Part shown: piece after piece, positions 9,384 to 19,939 of the stretch
Layout of the letters: every line of letters begins with the position of its first letter
Position numbering within the stretch: position 1 is the first letter of the stretch
Assembly (NCBI GenBank): GCA_033297075.1
Contig: MU858060.1
Coordinates: 186,001 to 250,000, forward strand
Length of the DNA stretch: 64,000 nucleotides
From: Rhypophila decipiens
Lineage: Eukaryota; Ascomycota; Sordariomycetes; Sordariales; Naviculisporaceae
Reading direction: 5' to 3'
Translations under genes and position numbers: made by a program
Notes under the pieces: generated by a model
Seen by the model: only the letters and a program-made list of their open reading frames with translations
Told to the model about the DNA's origin: nothing
Databases searched by the model: none

Positions 9384-12300
9384 TGCATGGCCTGAAATAA
9401 GGAACCTCTTTGATGGTTGAGGTTTTGTGATTTAGGGAGTTGGGGTATATTGAAATGGGAATGTGGTGTTTGTGTTGCTTTGCACGGTCGGTAGCTCGTC
9501 TTGGAAAGTCGAAATGTTTCTTTTTCTTCTTTTTTTGTATTTGGTTATTTTTTTTGTGGCCTACTCAGCCAGAACAAACAGGGATTCTAATCTCAATGAT
9601 GATCTGTACCATCATACATGCGAGGATCCTGATTCCGGAAAGATATCAGACATGAGGAAAGAGGCTTCACCGATACTGCAGGCAGGCCGTTCCAAGCGGA
9701 ATCAAGGTGTCTATGGATGTTCGGGATCACACCATGCGATGAATTGATCGGGTCTTATCGAAGCAACCGTCAAAGCTCGAAGTAGTACGTGGATATGAGT
9801 GACTTTTCCTTGGGTCCGTCATGTCAAATGCTTCTGAACTACACACAAGTCCACCCAGCCCTTCAGCTATCTCAGTATCCCTTTCCGTCCTTAGTAAGAT
9901 TCTTTCCAGAGCACGTGGAGTGTGACAACGTTGGTAATCCAAAAAGAAAGGTCGTTCTCAGTAGCTGTCGAAAAAATGGGAAGCGATCCCCTTGCCATCA
10001 AAATTAAACTCTCTCCCCGAGGGACATGGAAGACTCCTGGTCATACATGGTTCCCCCCGTGGCTATGTGGAAAGTGCTGAAAGCCACAAAATGGACAGGA
10101 CTTTTTGGGCACTCGAGGGCAGGCAGGTGATCCTCGAAATTTTCCTGTTGGTGGGTTTTGAGTTTTTTCTTGTTTTTCTTTTCAAACTCTCCCGGGTCTC
10201 GACACTGATGCCTCAAGTGAAGAATTTTAACAAACTTTTCCCAGCTGGGATTGTTGGGATTCGGCGCAGTCCGGTTTGCATTGACTTTCTCTTGCCTCGA
10301 GTGATGGGCCCGCCGGTGGAGGAGGAGGACACGAGACCCTCGAGTGAAGAATTTGACAGCCTTTCCCAAAATGAAGTTTGTTGGGATTCGGCGCAGTCCA
10401 CACGGTTTGAATTGACTTTTTCCATCTGTGAAAGGAAAATAATCTTCCCTCGAGTGACGACCAGCATGTGGAAGAGGCGGAAGATTTCAGATTTTGGTCC
10501 CGGGTTGAAATTTGAAGCAACAAGTCTTCAAGTTGGCCGGCTTGAGCTCCCCTTGGAGCATAGATGCTTAACAAACGCGAATATCAGTAGCGAGATTCTG
10601 TCTGAATGCCATGTGATGCTGGGTGCCCCTCGAGAATCTATTGTCGTTGAGAAAGCATCGATTCTGTGAAAATGTCTGATTTTGAAATTGAGATAAGCCC
10701 ATGAAGATGTGACGCGGACTCGGCGCTATTTTACCTTTGAAGATTTTTCTTTTTTCTTTAGGTTGTCCCAGAAGTTCAATGGTGACTGCCCTTCTTCCTC
10801 GGCCCGGGAAGCTTTTCTGATTGACCGGAAGAACAAAAAAGAACTGACCGTGAAAAACATGAAGGAAAAGCTTCTTTGGGCTCCGTCGGCCGGGATTTGA
10901 TTTTTTTTCGTCTCCACAAGGCCAAAATTCAAATTGGACAAGTCACATGGACTAGGAGCTTCGAAAAGTTTTGTTCCCTGCCTGGTTGATATTGTAGTCC
11001 GGGAGCTTGGGATATCGCTCATATGTGGGCTTACATGCTCGATCCAGGTCGTGTCGTGAACTTTGCCTTGTGAAACATGAGATAGTCTAGGGACTCGTAC
11101 CCACAGCTCGTGTAGTTAATGGGTCTACCGTACAACTACCGGTAGGGATGGGGAATCTGGCTGGGTTAGGTAGCTGAGTAGGAGAACGCGGGAGGCGCTG
11201 AGCGCAGATTGCAAGATGCAGTTTGCCATGTGCTTTCCAGCCACAAAAACTCAATTCGACATACAGCCGCGGGACGTTTTTGCCTGCATCGTAGATTTGA
11301 GCTCCAGTTGAAGTATTTTGTTTTGTTTCTCTTTGAGAGTTGAGCGTGAGCAATATCGATTGGACATGTATCACATCACAGCCAGGGCATGATGCTCATT
11401 TTGTTAATCTGCTCGGCAACCAGAAACTGCAAGTCTTGGCATTCAGGGGTAGTAAACAAACTTGCGCCTAAGCAGGCCCATGGGCAGGGAAACAGCAGTA
11501 TGGAACAAAACGACTGCTTGAATACAAATAATGGGACCTGGAAGTATCCAGATAACTCAAACTGGGGGGAATAGGGCTGAATAAACTTTTGTTGTTGTTC
11601 CAATTTTAGACCGGGGTGGGGCCGCGGAGCGGCACCCTCCAAAACGCCTCAGGGCTTTTGCATTCAGGAGACGAGTGGCACGAACGGTGGGCGCTAATGT
11701 GGCTGAAGCTTGCATTGATTGTATGGCCAGTGGAGACTCAACGTCTGTCTACTACTAAGTGTATGTAAGTGTGTGATGGGGACTAATAGGAAAGAATGGG
11801 TAGATATTTGGAAAAGCTGTATGTGCCAGCAAGGCCCTTGAAATCAGTCTCCAACTTGAAGGGTTGACCAGGGCCCGAGGAAAGGGCATGAAGTTGATGT
11901 ATCACATATATACCCGCATAGAAAAAGACAGGGCTCCTCGAGAGAAAGAGACAGTTGATAACTGGACAGGCCGCCTCGGACTCGTTGCATTTTCTGAGAG
12001 GACTCATGCCTTGTTGCCTCATGGCCTGAAGTTCACTGGCCTGACCCGGGCAAGCTTTTCTCGAAACTATAGTCTCCCGGGCCGTAAACTGCTGATATGT
12101 GCTTTTTTTTTTTTTTTACAGAAGCAAGGTCCACGAACCATCGTCCATATCCACATTCAGATGTGGTACTGTAGCCTGAAGAACCTTAAGGGTCTGGAGA
12201 GCCTCAATGGTCTGGAGAACCTTTAGAATATGGGCCGGCCGAAGCCTCCAGAAGCTGTGATATGCTTGACATGTGGAATTCAAACGCCCATCGTCCCAAA

Positions 12301-12410
12301 GTTTACTCCATACACACGAGCTTTTGAGTACATCAAGGAGTCATCTGCCCAGCTTAACCTTTAGGTTGATCAAATGCTGGATTTCAGTCTTCCGGGCCAG
12401 ATTTCAGCCA
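9384..12410. other. Three-kilobase gene-poor region
   Basis: No open frame here has protein-like features. The longest (9992-10669, 225 codons) is overlapped by equally long frames on the other strand and lies over the diverged duplication at 10211-10460. A run of 15 T at 12103-12117 is followed by ACAG and looks like an intron acceptor, but I could not match a donor and exon to it. Non-coding transcripts cannot be excluded. Confidence 0.5.
10211..10460. repeat. Diverged 127-bp direct duplication
   Basis: Two copies start at 10211 and 10338 and share CCTCRAGTGAAGAATTT, then TTGTTGGGATTCGGCGCAGT (10251 and 10378, offset 127), then a TTGACTTT block. The motif CCTCGAGTGA also appears at 10295 and 10448, after each copy. 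Substitutions and small gaps separate the copies. No coding sense is evident, and the origin (old tandem duplication or element remnant) is unknown. Confidence 0.75.
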
Positions 12411-12470
12411 TATAAGGACCTATTCTCTTCCCGGTCTGCTGTTTCCTCCTGTCTGTTTTCCTCCCACCAA
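12411..12470 (+). promoter_or_regulatory. Candidate core promoter of the RING gene
   Basis: TATAAGG at 12411-12417 is followed by a pyrimidine-rich tract (about 12421-12468). This arrangement is common upstream of strongly expressed filamentous fungal genes. The ATG lies about 280 bp downstream, implying a long 5' leader. No transcript start was measured. Confidence 0.45.
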
Positions 12471-12695
12471 TCTCGGAAACTATTCACAGCTTCAAGACCA
12501 TCGATCAACCATCGACCACATGCAACCATCACCACAATAATTCCAGAATCACACGATCGACAACCCCAACAGCCTCAAGAGCACTTGACATTCAGTCGCA
12601 ATCCTCTTGATTGCTTGTTCAGCAAATCTTGATAGGCTCCTCAGCACTACGACAACGATTTCTTCTGCAACACCTTATACCCATAATAAGTCATA

Positions 12696-13886
12696 ATGAA
12701 CGCCCTCAAGATGCGGGCCTTGATGGACCGGTTCAAGGCTGCCGCTGAAGCCCGTAAAAACAGGTCTGAGGAATTCTATTGGCCCAACGTTAGGAACTGG
12801 CTCTCGACACGCAAGGGCGACCAGCCCCTGCCAACCTGCCCAGTCTGCCGCGAGGTACTAGACGTTGCCGGCATCGACCCGGTGCCTACCCTCAATGACA
12901 ACAGCACCAACACCGACACCGACAACGTCGAGAGCTCCGGGCCATGTACCGGGAGCTGCGAGTCCAAGGGGATGGCGGCGGTTCTGCCTTGTGGGCACAT
13001 GATGTGCCATTACTGCACCGGCCGCAGCAGAGATTTGGAATTCGACGAAGATGCTACATGCCCAGTCTGTCGCTCAAAGTCGCGGGCTCCTGATTCCGAG
13101 CACCATATCCACTACCATGCGCCCACATCCGTGGCCGAGGCATACCTGGATGACGAGGAGGTGCTGGCGGCGGTGCCACTGACCATACCCGAGGGTGGCA
13201 GGATGCCGAAACGCTGTCTGGCATGTCTCGCCTGCAGTGCCCTTCCGAGCGACACGGGGGCGATTCCAACCATTACTACGACATCCCTCTACGACAAGGA
13301 GACAGGGCCCTTGTTCAACTTGGTACCCTGGCAGACGTGGACCACTGCTCCACCTGCAGAAGAAGCGAGGGAGTTCAACGTGCATTTCTGGCGGCTCTCC
13401 GAGCCCAATGGATCATTCCTAAGAATCCGCACCACCGACAGCCATTGCTGCTACTACGAGAGACTGGCCACCTCGATCATGCAGCCACGTTCGGCAAATT
13501 TGAACGCCAACTACGAGATTGCAGTGAGATACGACGCTAGGATTGGCAAATACATCCTCGACTTTTGGTTCCAAGAGAATGTCTTCTTCAGCGAAACCTT
13601 CGACCGCTACCTCGATCTTAGCAAGCTTATCGTTCCCCAGCTCCAGGCTGACGTTGCCAAGGGGCGTCTCAGCAAGGAGAGATCACGCTATCTCATGATG
13701 ACGGCTATGCACTGCTTGGATATCCTGGACGCCATACTAAGACGGGAAGATCTGATGCCGACCATGCCCCTCCTTTGGTTCAGCAAGGGGGTGCCTCACT
13801 ACACGAATTTTCCATTCCAGATCAGGGAAAAAAGTGAAGACGAGGAGAGCGAAAAAGAGTCGGAAGCAGAGACAGAAGGTGAATAG
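12696..13886 (+). CDS. RING-finger protein, possible E3 ubiquitin ligase
   Basis: A single open frame of 396 aa starts at an ATG at 12696. The N-terminal third carries a C3HC4-like RING: CPVC at residues 48-51, CGHMMCHYC at ~99-107 and CPVC at ~122-125. A long insert between the first and second metal pairs (~47 residues, with an extra CTGSC) makes it an atypical RING. The remaining ~270 residues have no motif I recognise and end in a Glu/Ser-rich acidic tail. RING proteins usually recruit an E2 to a substrate; ligase activity is inferred only. The last codons lie inside a 22-23 nt tandem repeat that continues past the stop. No intron is needed. Confidence 0.78.
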   Translation: MNALKMRALMDRFKAAAEARKNRSEEFYWPNVRNWLSTRKGDQPLPTCPVCREVLDVAGIDPVPTLNDNSTNTDTDNVESSGPCTGSCESKGMAAVLPCGHMMCHYCTGRSRDLEFDEDATCPVCRSKSRAPDSEHHIHYHAPTSVAEAYLDDEEVLAAVPLTIPEGGRMPKRCLACLACSALPSDTGAIPTITTTSLYDKETGPLFNLVPWQTWTTAPPAEEAREFNVHFWRLSEPNGSFLRIRTTDSHCCYYERLATSIMQPRSANLNANYEIAVRYDARIGKYILDFWFQENVFFSETFDRYLDLSKLIVPQLQADVAKGRLSKERSRYLMMTAMHCLDILDAILRREDLMPTMPLLWFSKGVPHYTNFPFQIREKSEDEESEKESEAETEGE

Positions 13887-13954
13887 GGCAGAGACGGACG
13901 GTGAATAGAGCAGTGACGGAAGATGAATAGAAGCAGAGACAGAAGATAAATAGA
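13866..13954 (+). repeat. Four-copy 22-23 nt tandem repeat spanning a stop codon
   Basis: Copies begin at 13866, 13888, 13910 and 13933 (core GCAGAGACRGAAGRTGAATAG with substitutions). The first copy encodes the final residues AETEGE and the TAG stop of the RING protein; the other three are downstream of it. The gene end therefore appears to have been duplicated in tandem into the 3' UTR. Confidence 0.8.
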
Positions 13955-15173
13955 GCAACCGAATATAGGAGGGCATCTATAGAACTTCGAGTGGCCATGG
14001 CAGTACCCGGCGTTGGTAGTCATTAGTCACAGTCGGGTTCTTAGCAGAGAAGGAAACAATCATGATGAGCGTGATGGGCTAATATATGTTTCTAGAAAGA
14101 GGTACTCTGTTTGACCAGGAGGATCCCCTCGGGGTCCGTCCCGGGGAAAAAGTTTAATTTCTGATGGAAAAGAGAAATCTTCCTTTTTCGTTGAGGAGCT
14201 CTGGAGTTGCTTTCAGGTTGGGCTGCTGAGGGCGAGTCACGACTATGTCCTATGGAGGAATGAGGACATGAAGAAATAGGGGAAGGGTGGGATGCTGGCC
14301 GGGCACATGGTGGAAGTGAAGACGAACCGAGGTAAATCATCATACATTACAGGAGAGCATTGAAGGGCAAGAGGGAATTATCAGAGCAGGAAAGAAAAAC
14401 TGTATTTTCCCTGAGGTGAAGCTTGATGGAGGTGAGCCTCGATGAGTCGTCAATTCCGTCTGGTTATATGGTGTCTATGTCCTATCCACCAAGCTGACGG
14501 GATTGGGCATGTTGACGTGATGATAGGTATACTTTTGCCAACGGCAATATCATTCTGCGCTATTCTAGAAGCCATGAGCCCTTCAGCGATCTCAAGGGGA
14601 GAAGAAGCTTTGACTTGATGGAGAGAGAGAGAACTCGCTTTTCGTTATCTCAGTGGACTCAGACCGTGTTGGCTGACTTGCGAGTACATAAGCGGGGACA
14701 CGTACCAGCTTGGCTGCTGGCAATGTAAGTGGCCAAAACTGGGTTTTTGTGGGCTGTTTGACTTTGTCCCGTTTTGAGCACAGAATAATGATTCCAGGTG
14801 GTGACATCTGACGATAAGGATACGTAGGCCCGACAATGGCGAAGGGTGTACGTCCCAGACGAGCCCTATACTGAGAACGAGAGGAACGCTGGCTGAGTAC
14901 ACAAGGGAAAGGAGGACGAACGTGTAAATAATGCAGAGGAGGACGCAAGAGAGCACGAGGAAGATGATATTATCAGAGCGGGATATGTCATTCCAAGATT
15001 ATTCTAGCAATAAACCCGTGCAGTCCAACTTGTCATATGAAACCGATTCCCGTGTCCCGTGAATCCAACTTTATTGGGGATTGCTTTACACACCATTACT
15101 AATGAAGAAACAGTCCAAGTCGTCCATCATCAGACCCAGCATGATACAGAAAAGTCTTTCCCCGCCAATGCCC
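13955..15173. other. Convergent intergenic region
   Basis: This holds the 3' flanks of the RING gene (plus) and the dynamin-like gene (minus). Small open frames on the minus strand (14592-14956) are low-complexity and overlap each other. Nothing else is recognisable. Confidence 0.45.
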
Positions 15174-17466
15174 TCACTGCAGAATCTTAATCGCCGCTTC
15201 CAGATCCTCAATCTTCTTGTCCAATTCTTCCCTCTTTTCCTTGATAGCCCTCGGCTCACCTGCAATGCCATCTAGTCTCTCCTTGCTCAGGCCAATCACC
15301 CATTGCTCGGAAAACACGCGGAGAGGACTATCCGGCCCAGTGAGCAGGTGATAATCAACCGCCTGGCGGAATACATTGTCCAAGAAGCGCTTGCTGGCAA
15401 TGTCATAGTATGCCTGAAGCTTGTCAAAGATCTCCTCCTTGACTTGCTCCTTGTTGTCTTTGTTATCGCCAGCTGGTGGGCCGAGTTGACCGTCGGGAGG
15501 CTGACCGTCTTGCTGTGGCTCCTGTCTAGCAGTGCGGGACTCCTCAACCAGGCTACTGAAATCCTGGCTCAGTGTGTACGGTTTCTGATCTCGCTCAACG
15601 TTGACGAGAAAGATGGCCTTCTTCATTGCATTTTCATATCTAGCAAGGAGACCGTCCTCGCCGTCGAGTATGCTAGACTTGACTTTCTCGAAAAGAGCCT
15701 TGTCGGTGCAGATGAGATCCAGAACGTAGATGATGAACCGGTGTAGAACAAAGATGATCTTGCTGACGTATTGTTGCGTCATGGAAGCCCAGTCTGCTGA
15801 CTGCTCGCGGAAGGCGCTGCCAGGCAATTTGGAGCTGTATGAGAAAAGGTCTACTCCGCGGGAGCGAGAGTAGAGGGAGTCGATCCACGCCATGATGCCT
15901 TCCTTTGGGTCCCGAGTGGCCCAGTCGTCGGTGATGACAGCCTCAAGCTCTGGGAACTCCTCAAGTTCAGTATCGTCGGGCTTGGCAATGTCCATTGACG
16001 CCAGGCCGTTTACCAGTGAACTCACGAGTGTACTCATGAGTGATTCGCCAGACCTGACCGAGGTGGACTTCCGTGTTTGGAAAGCATACACAGGTGATGA
16101 CTGGATGAACCTCTCGTTGAATCTCCCGGTAAGGTTGATGACGGCCGTGATAAGGCGGAGGTGGTCGTTGGAGAAGGCCTGATCAGACGAATAGTCCGCC
16201 TCAAGAGCTGTACGGGCAAGGGACTGAAATCTTGCTGCGATGCCCATGAGGTACTTTTGCTGCTCGTGCTCGGTCTGACGGGGATCGCCCAATTCATCTC
16301 TCAGCTTCCGACATTGCGCCAACATGTGCCGTGTTTCCATACGGACAAAAGGAAAAGATCGATCGGTGATCTGGCCCAGAAGGTCTTGGAGCCGTTCACG
16401 CAGTGCCTTTACACCGAGGCGTTCTTTGGGGAGGCTGCTCCAAGGTTCTTCTCGAAAAATGACCTCCCTTTCCGCCAACATATCATCATCCGAGTCAGCA
16501 CCAGCGTCATCGTCGGGGTCGTCTGCTCCCTTGTTCCTGACGACGTAGTAACCAAGGTTAAGGGGCTTTCTCTTGCCGTTCACCATGTCACAGATGGAGG
16601 CCTTGGCTCTGTTTTCGCTGAGCAGATCTGGCTTTGTCAGGATGCCGAGGGTTCGCTCTCCCTTGATGTCGTATTCTTCGGCCAGTGCCAGAATTTCTTG
16701 GGTGAAAACGTCGCTCGTGCAAGGCAGAACAGCGAGAATGACCGTTCGTGCGTCCTTGATGTACTTCTCAACCATACTTCTCACCAGAACCTTGTCACCG
16801 GGCGTGACTACACCTTCCTCCACAAGTCGAAAGATGCCGGGGACATCAATGATGGTCAAGTAATCCTCGTTTGGCCCACACTTCTCAACCCTGAGAACAT
16901 CCTCTGTGAATGTCTTGGTGCCTGATGGGTTGTTGGGGGTTTTGATCCCCATCAGCTTGTTCACCTAGCCGAGTGATAATGTTAGATTTCGGGCTGCAAT
17001 GACGGAAGCCAGGGAAGTATACCTCATCGAGAATCACCGGGAACTGCGCACGAAGCTCTGCCGTCGAGTTAACCGCTCTAACATAGGACGACAGTCGTTC
17101 CTTGTCGTCGTCTGAGGCGTGCGGTCCAGGGATAATTCCAATGCTGATGTGTGAAAGATCATCACGGCGGTGAGTGATTTGGGTGGCATACCGAGTGCAC
17201 AAGGTCTGGGCTCTGGGGAAGGGAATTCCAGTCAAACTCTCCAGAAGGGACGACTTTCCAGAGCTCTGATCGCCAACAGCGACAAGCTGGGGCAGTGGAA
17301 GATGGGTGCCGATATTGTTCTCACGGAGTTTGTCGATCTTGCGAAGCCGATCAGCGCTGTTCAGCGTGGCTGAACTGTGAGTGGTCGTCTTCATGTCGTC
17401 GTCGTCAAGTGAAGGCGTGTTGAGCTCAAAACAAGATTTTAAAGTTGGAACAAGGTTGGGGAACAT
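15174..17466 (-). CDS. Dynamin-like GTPase (fungal Mx/Vps1-related)
   Basis: Exons 17466-17023 and 16964-15174 (58-nt intron, phase 0) encode about 744 aa. The dynamin GTPase motifs are present: G1 GDQSSGKSS at ~65-73, G3 DVPG at ~188-191 and G4 TKPD at ~258-261. The middle region fits the dynamin stalk. The C-terminal ~70 residues, a heptad-rich helix ending near the stop, fit a GTPase effector domain. No PH domain or proline-rich tail is seen, so it resembles the soluble Mx-like dynamins that are numerous in Pezizomycotina rather than classical dynamin. These proteins self-assemble on membranes; the target membrane here is unknown. A segment at ~605-625 is Gln/Pro/Gly/Asp-rich and probably a loop. 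Confidence 0.88.
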
Positions 17467-18038
17467 GAGTGATGAGGAAAGAGAAGGGAGCAGGCAGATA
17501 TAGCTTCAAGACAATAGGATAGATCAAGGCTCTGCCTAAAAGTTGAGATAAAGAAAGATGTGTTGGCCCCTCTATTATGCTGTAGGCCTCACACGTCCAA
17601 ACGACAAGCAAGCAAACAATCGAGTGACCATTCAAGGCTCCGGGTGGTTTTGTGGGCAGGGCTTCAACCTAGTAGGCTTCGTGGCCTCTTCGGCAGTGTG
17701 CGAAAGTAACTTTCGTGGAGGAAAACTTTATGTTGTATGTGGCGTGTTATGTGGTGTTGGTTTTTTGTCATGTGGGAACAAGATTCGCAACTTTCGTGGA
17801 ATAAATATGCCGATATATTGCCTATCGCCAGCAAACAACAACGGCACCGTGCAGCTTTCGGTGTGCTACTTGCCGCAAAACGAACATGTCTCCTCTTCAA
17901 ACAACGATGTGAATTTCTCAGGCCCGGTAGGCCTCACTATGCACGACAACTGGATGAGCAGATCGTGCTCGGGGTAGCTCTGAGACTAGAGGTGTGCTTC
18001 AGAGCTGTTAAGCAGTCAAACTCGGTGAATTCGATGAC
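17467..18038. promoter_or_regulatory. Upstream region of the dynamin-like gene with a repeated 12-mer
   Basis: The 12-mer AACTTTCGTGGA occurs at 17708-17719 and 17789-17800, about 240-335 bp upstream of the dynamin-like start. The first copy is part of a perfect inverted repeat, CGAAAGTAACTTTCG (17701-17715). This could be a transcription-factor site. The open frame 17558-17977 covering it looks accidental. Confidence 0.35.
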
Positions 18039-18721
18039 TCAGGTGCTGCTTTCTAGAGCTTCCTGTGAAGATTTTAGTAGTTTGGTTGCACGATCAATAG
18101 CAATATCGCACATTGCCTGGTAACGAGGGTAGACAAGTCAGTCGTCATTTCGTTCCATGTTGCGGAAAGATGCAGACGTACATTGATGGCCTCCCGCTCT
18201 TCCTCTCGGATATCACCCCTCGCAATTCTTTTCCTCATGTCGTCCATAATCACAGTCCTTGGCCTGCCGTTGACAAACACAACGTAACGAAGGCCCGGAA
18301 ACTTGTCCTCGTATTCCCTGTTCAGTTGCTTGAGCATCTCGGCCTCCTCGGTATTTGCAAGTAGATGCCCTTGTTCGTTGGCGCTCTGCTTGCTCAATGT
18401 CTCCTTCTTTGGCTCGCCCAGCCGAGGGTGACTCCCGAGGATAGCATGTAGAGGTTTCCGGGCCACCTCTGCGTCCTTTTCGTCTTGATCAATGGACGAG
18501 GCGATAGCGAGGAGTTGCTCGCGAAGGGTGTTGATCAAGTCATTATACGAGTTGAAGGACAGGGTTCGAAGATTGGGAAGAGCCAATTCATGTAATTCAG
18601 GTGCAGGCTCGAATAGGAGGTCAAGTGTGGAAGTTAGAGCGGCATCTGAGAGAGTTGGGAGAGACGTGACAGCGGGGAGAAAAGGCGTCGCTGTGGGGTT
18701 GAGAGGTGACATCTTGATCAT
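18039..18721 (-). CDS. OHCU decarboxylase (uric acid degradation)
   Basis: Exons 18721-18182 and 18116-18039 (65-nt intron, donor GTACGT, phase 0) encode about 205 aa. The signature SHPRLG (His at ~98) and the following EQ and LN-x-EYEDKFP segments match 2-oxo-4-hydroxy-4-carboxy-5-ureidoimidazoline decarboxylase. That enzyme makes S-allantoin in the third step of urate breakdown, after urate oxidase and HIU hydrolase. The second exon restores the expected C-terminus (AMCDIAIDRATKLL); reading through the intron gives an unrelated tail. A conserved-looking loop before the signature is long, as in many fungal members. No other purine-catabolism gene lies in the window. Confidence 0.87.
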
Positions 18722-19211
18722 AAATCCGCGTTTCCACGTTTCCAGTATGGTTGGTGCACTCCGTAGTAAGAAATGATATTTGAAGGAAAGATCACAGACT
18801 TCAACTACTGAACAACTCTATGAAAAGTCCAGTGAGCAGCCGCCTCCTCAAATATCTGGACGCGAATCCGCTGCCGGCCACTTGCGGCGCCAACTTATCG
18901 CTTATCGGACCCTGTATCGGGAGACACCGTACGGACCTGTCCGCAATGACGAAATGAGGGACCGGTGGGGGTGCTCCAAAGCCGCCCATGTTCAGCCACC
19001 GGCCCAGAAGCACCAGCCCCAGTTCAAAGTGTCAGCCACACTTGAGAGAAGCCCCGCTAGACCGAAAAGGGCCAATTAAGCGAGCCCACATTCATGGCTC
19101 AATTCACCCGCCAAAAATCATACTCGCTGTATACGAAATTCGAGCCGCCTGAAGATAGATTCTCGACTTCTCATCGCCAGTGTTGAACGCCCCCAGACAC
19201 ATCTTGCCAAA
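18722..19211. other. Divergent intergenic region (decarboxylase / eL28)
   Basis: This 490-bp interval separates the minus-strand decarboxylase start from the plus-strand ribosomal protein start. No clear TATA box is seen near either gene. The short open frames are not convincing. Confidence 0.4.
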
Positions 19212-19939
19212 ATGTCCACCTCTACCGTCTCTGCCGACCTGATCTGGGAGATCACCCGTATGTTGCTACCGTCCGAATCGACAAAGTCCCGTTTGATCGT
19301 TAGCTAACGAATTTTCGCGACAAGGCGCCCACAACTCCTACCAGGCCACCAGCAAGACCAGCGGCAGCCCCCGGTTCTCTCGCGACCCCTTGAACCTTTT
19401 CAACCTCGATTCCCGCAAGGTACGTTCATACTCTGTGTATTTTGTTACTATAGCAAATTACTAATAATGTACTAGTATGCCGGTTTCGTCAATGACAAGG
19501 TACACCAAACACCAAACCGATGAGCGATCGAACTTTGCGCCCGTGACTGGGACTGACATGAACGATACTAGGCTATTGGCATCTCCCCCAACGAGAAGGG
19601 TGGTGTTGTCGTTGTGAGCAAGAAGGTCGGCTTTGCCAACAAGCCCCGTTCCGGTCTCGTGTCCGTCACCTTCGGTGGTAACAAGACCGCTCGCAAGTCA
19701 GTGACGCCCAAGCTCCAGATCGAGGTTTCGGATACAAGCAGGAATACTGACATGTGTTGCTGCGCATCAGGACCTACAAGGCCGTTGCCAACAAGGCCGC
19801 CAAGAACGGATACCGCGCCGACCTCCGCGCCGCCGCTGTCGCCCGTGTCAGCGCCATCCGCAAGTCTCAGAGAACTCCCAAGGCCGACCCCGTGAAGAAG
19901 CTCAGAGGCAACGCTGCCAAGAAGGCTGCCTCTGCTTAA
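19212..19939 (+). CDS. 60S ribosomal protein L28 (eL28)
   Basis: Five exons (19212-19257, 19325-19419, 19476-19499, 19572-19696, 19771-19939) join in frame to about 152 aa. The order of blocks matches eL28: an N-terminal DLIWEITR, then NSYQATSKTSG, FSRDPLNLFNLDSRK, YAGFVNDK, KGGVVVVSKKVG, and a Lys/Ala-rich tail. The third exon is only 24 nt. Dense short introns (56-74 nt) near the 5' end are typical of fungal ribosomal protein genes. I looked for snoRNA-like C and D boxes in the introns and saw none that convinced me. The protein is a structural component of the large cytosolic ribosomal subunit. Confidence 0.92.

Noticed and set aside
10211..10460. Direct repeats considered as a CRISPR-like array
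   Set aside because: There are only two diverged 127-bp units without unique spacers, and the genome is clearly fungal.
9992..10669. 225-codon plus-strand frame in the gene-poor region
   Set aside because: Equally long frames overlap it on the opposite strand, it spans the diverged duplication, and the translation shows no recognisable motif.
12103..12121. T15-ACAG looks like an intron acceptor for an upstream exon of the RING gene
   Set aside because: No donor and exon with consistent coding sense could be paired with it, and the RING gene start at 12696 has its own TATA box at 12411.
17558..17977. 139-codon frame between the dynamin-like gene and the decarboxylase
   Set aside because: Cys/Gly/Asn-rich translation without motifs. 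It lies in the promoter side of the dynamin-like gene and includes the repeated 12-mer.
19258..19770. Possible C/D snoRNAs in eL28 introns
   Set aside because: GATGAG and CTGA-like words occur, but spacing, terminal stem and a guide region are not convincing.
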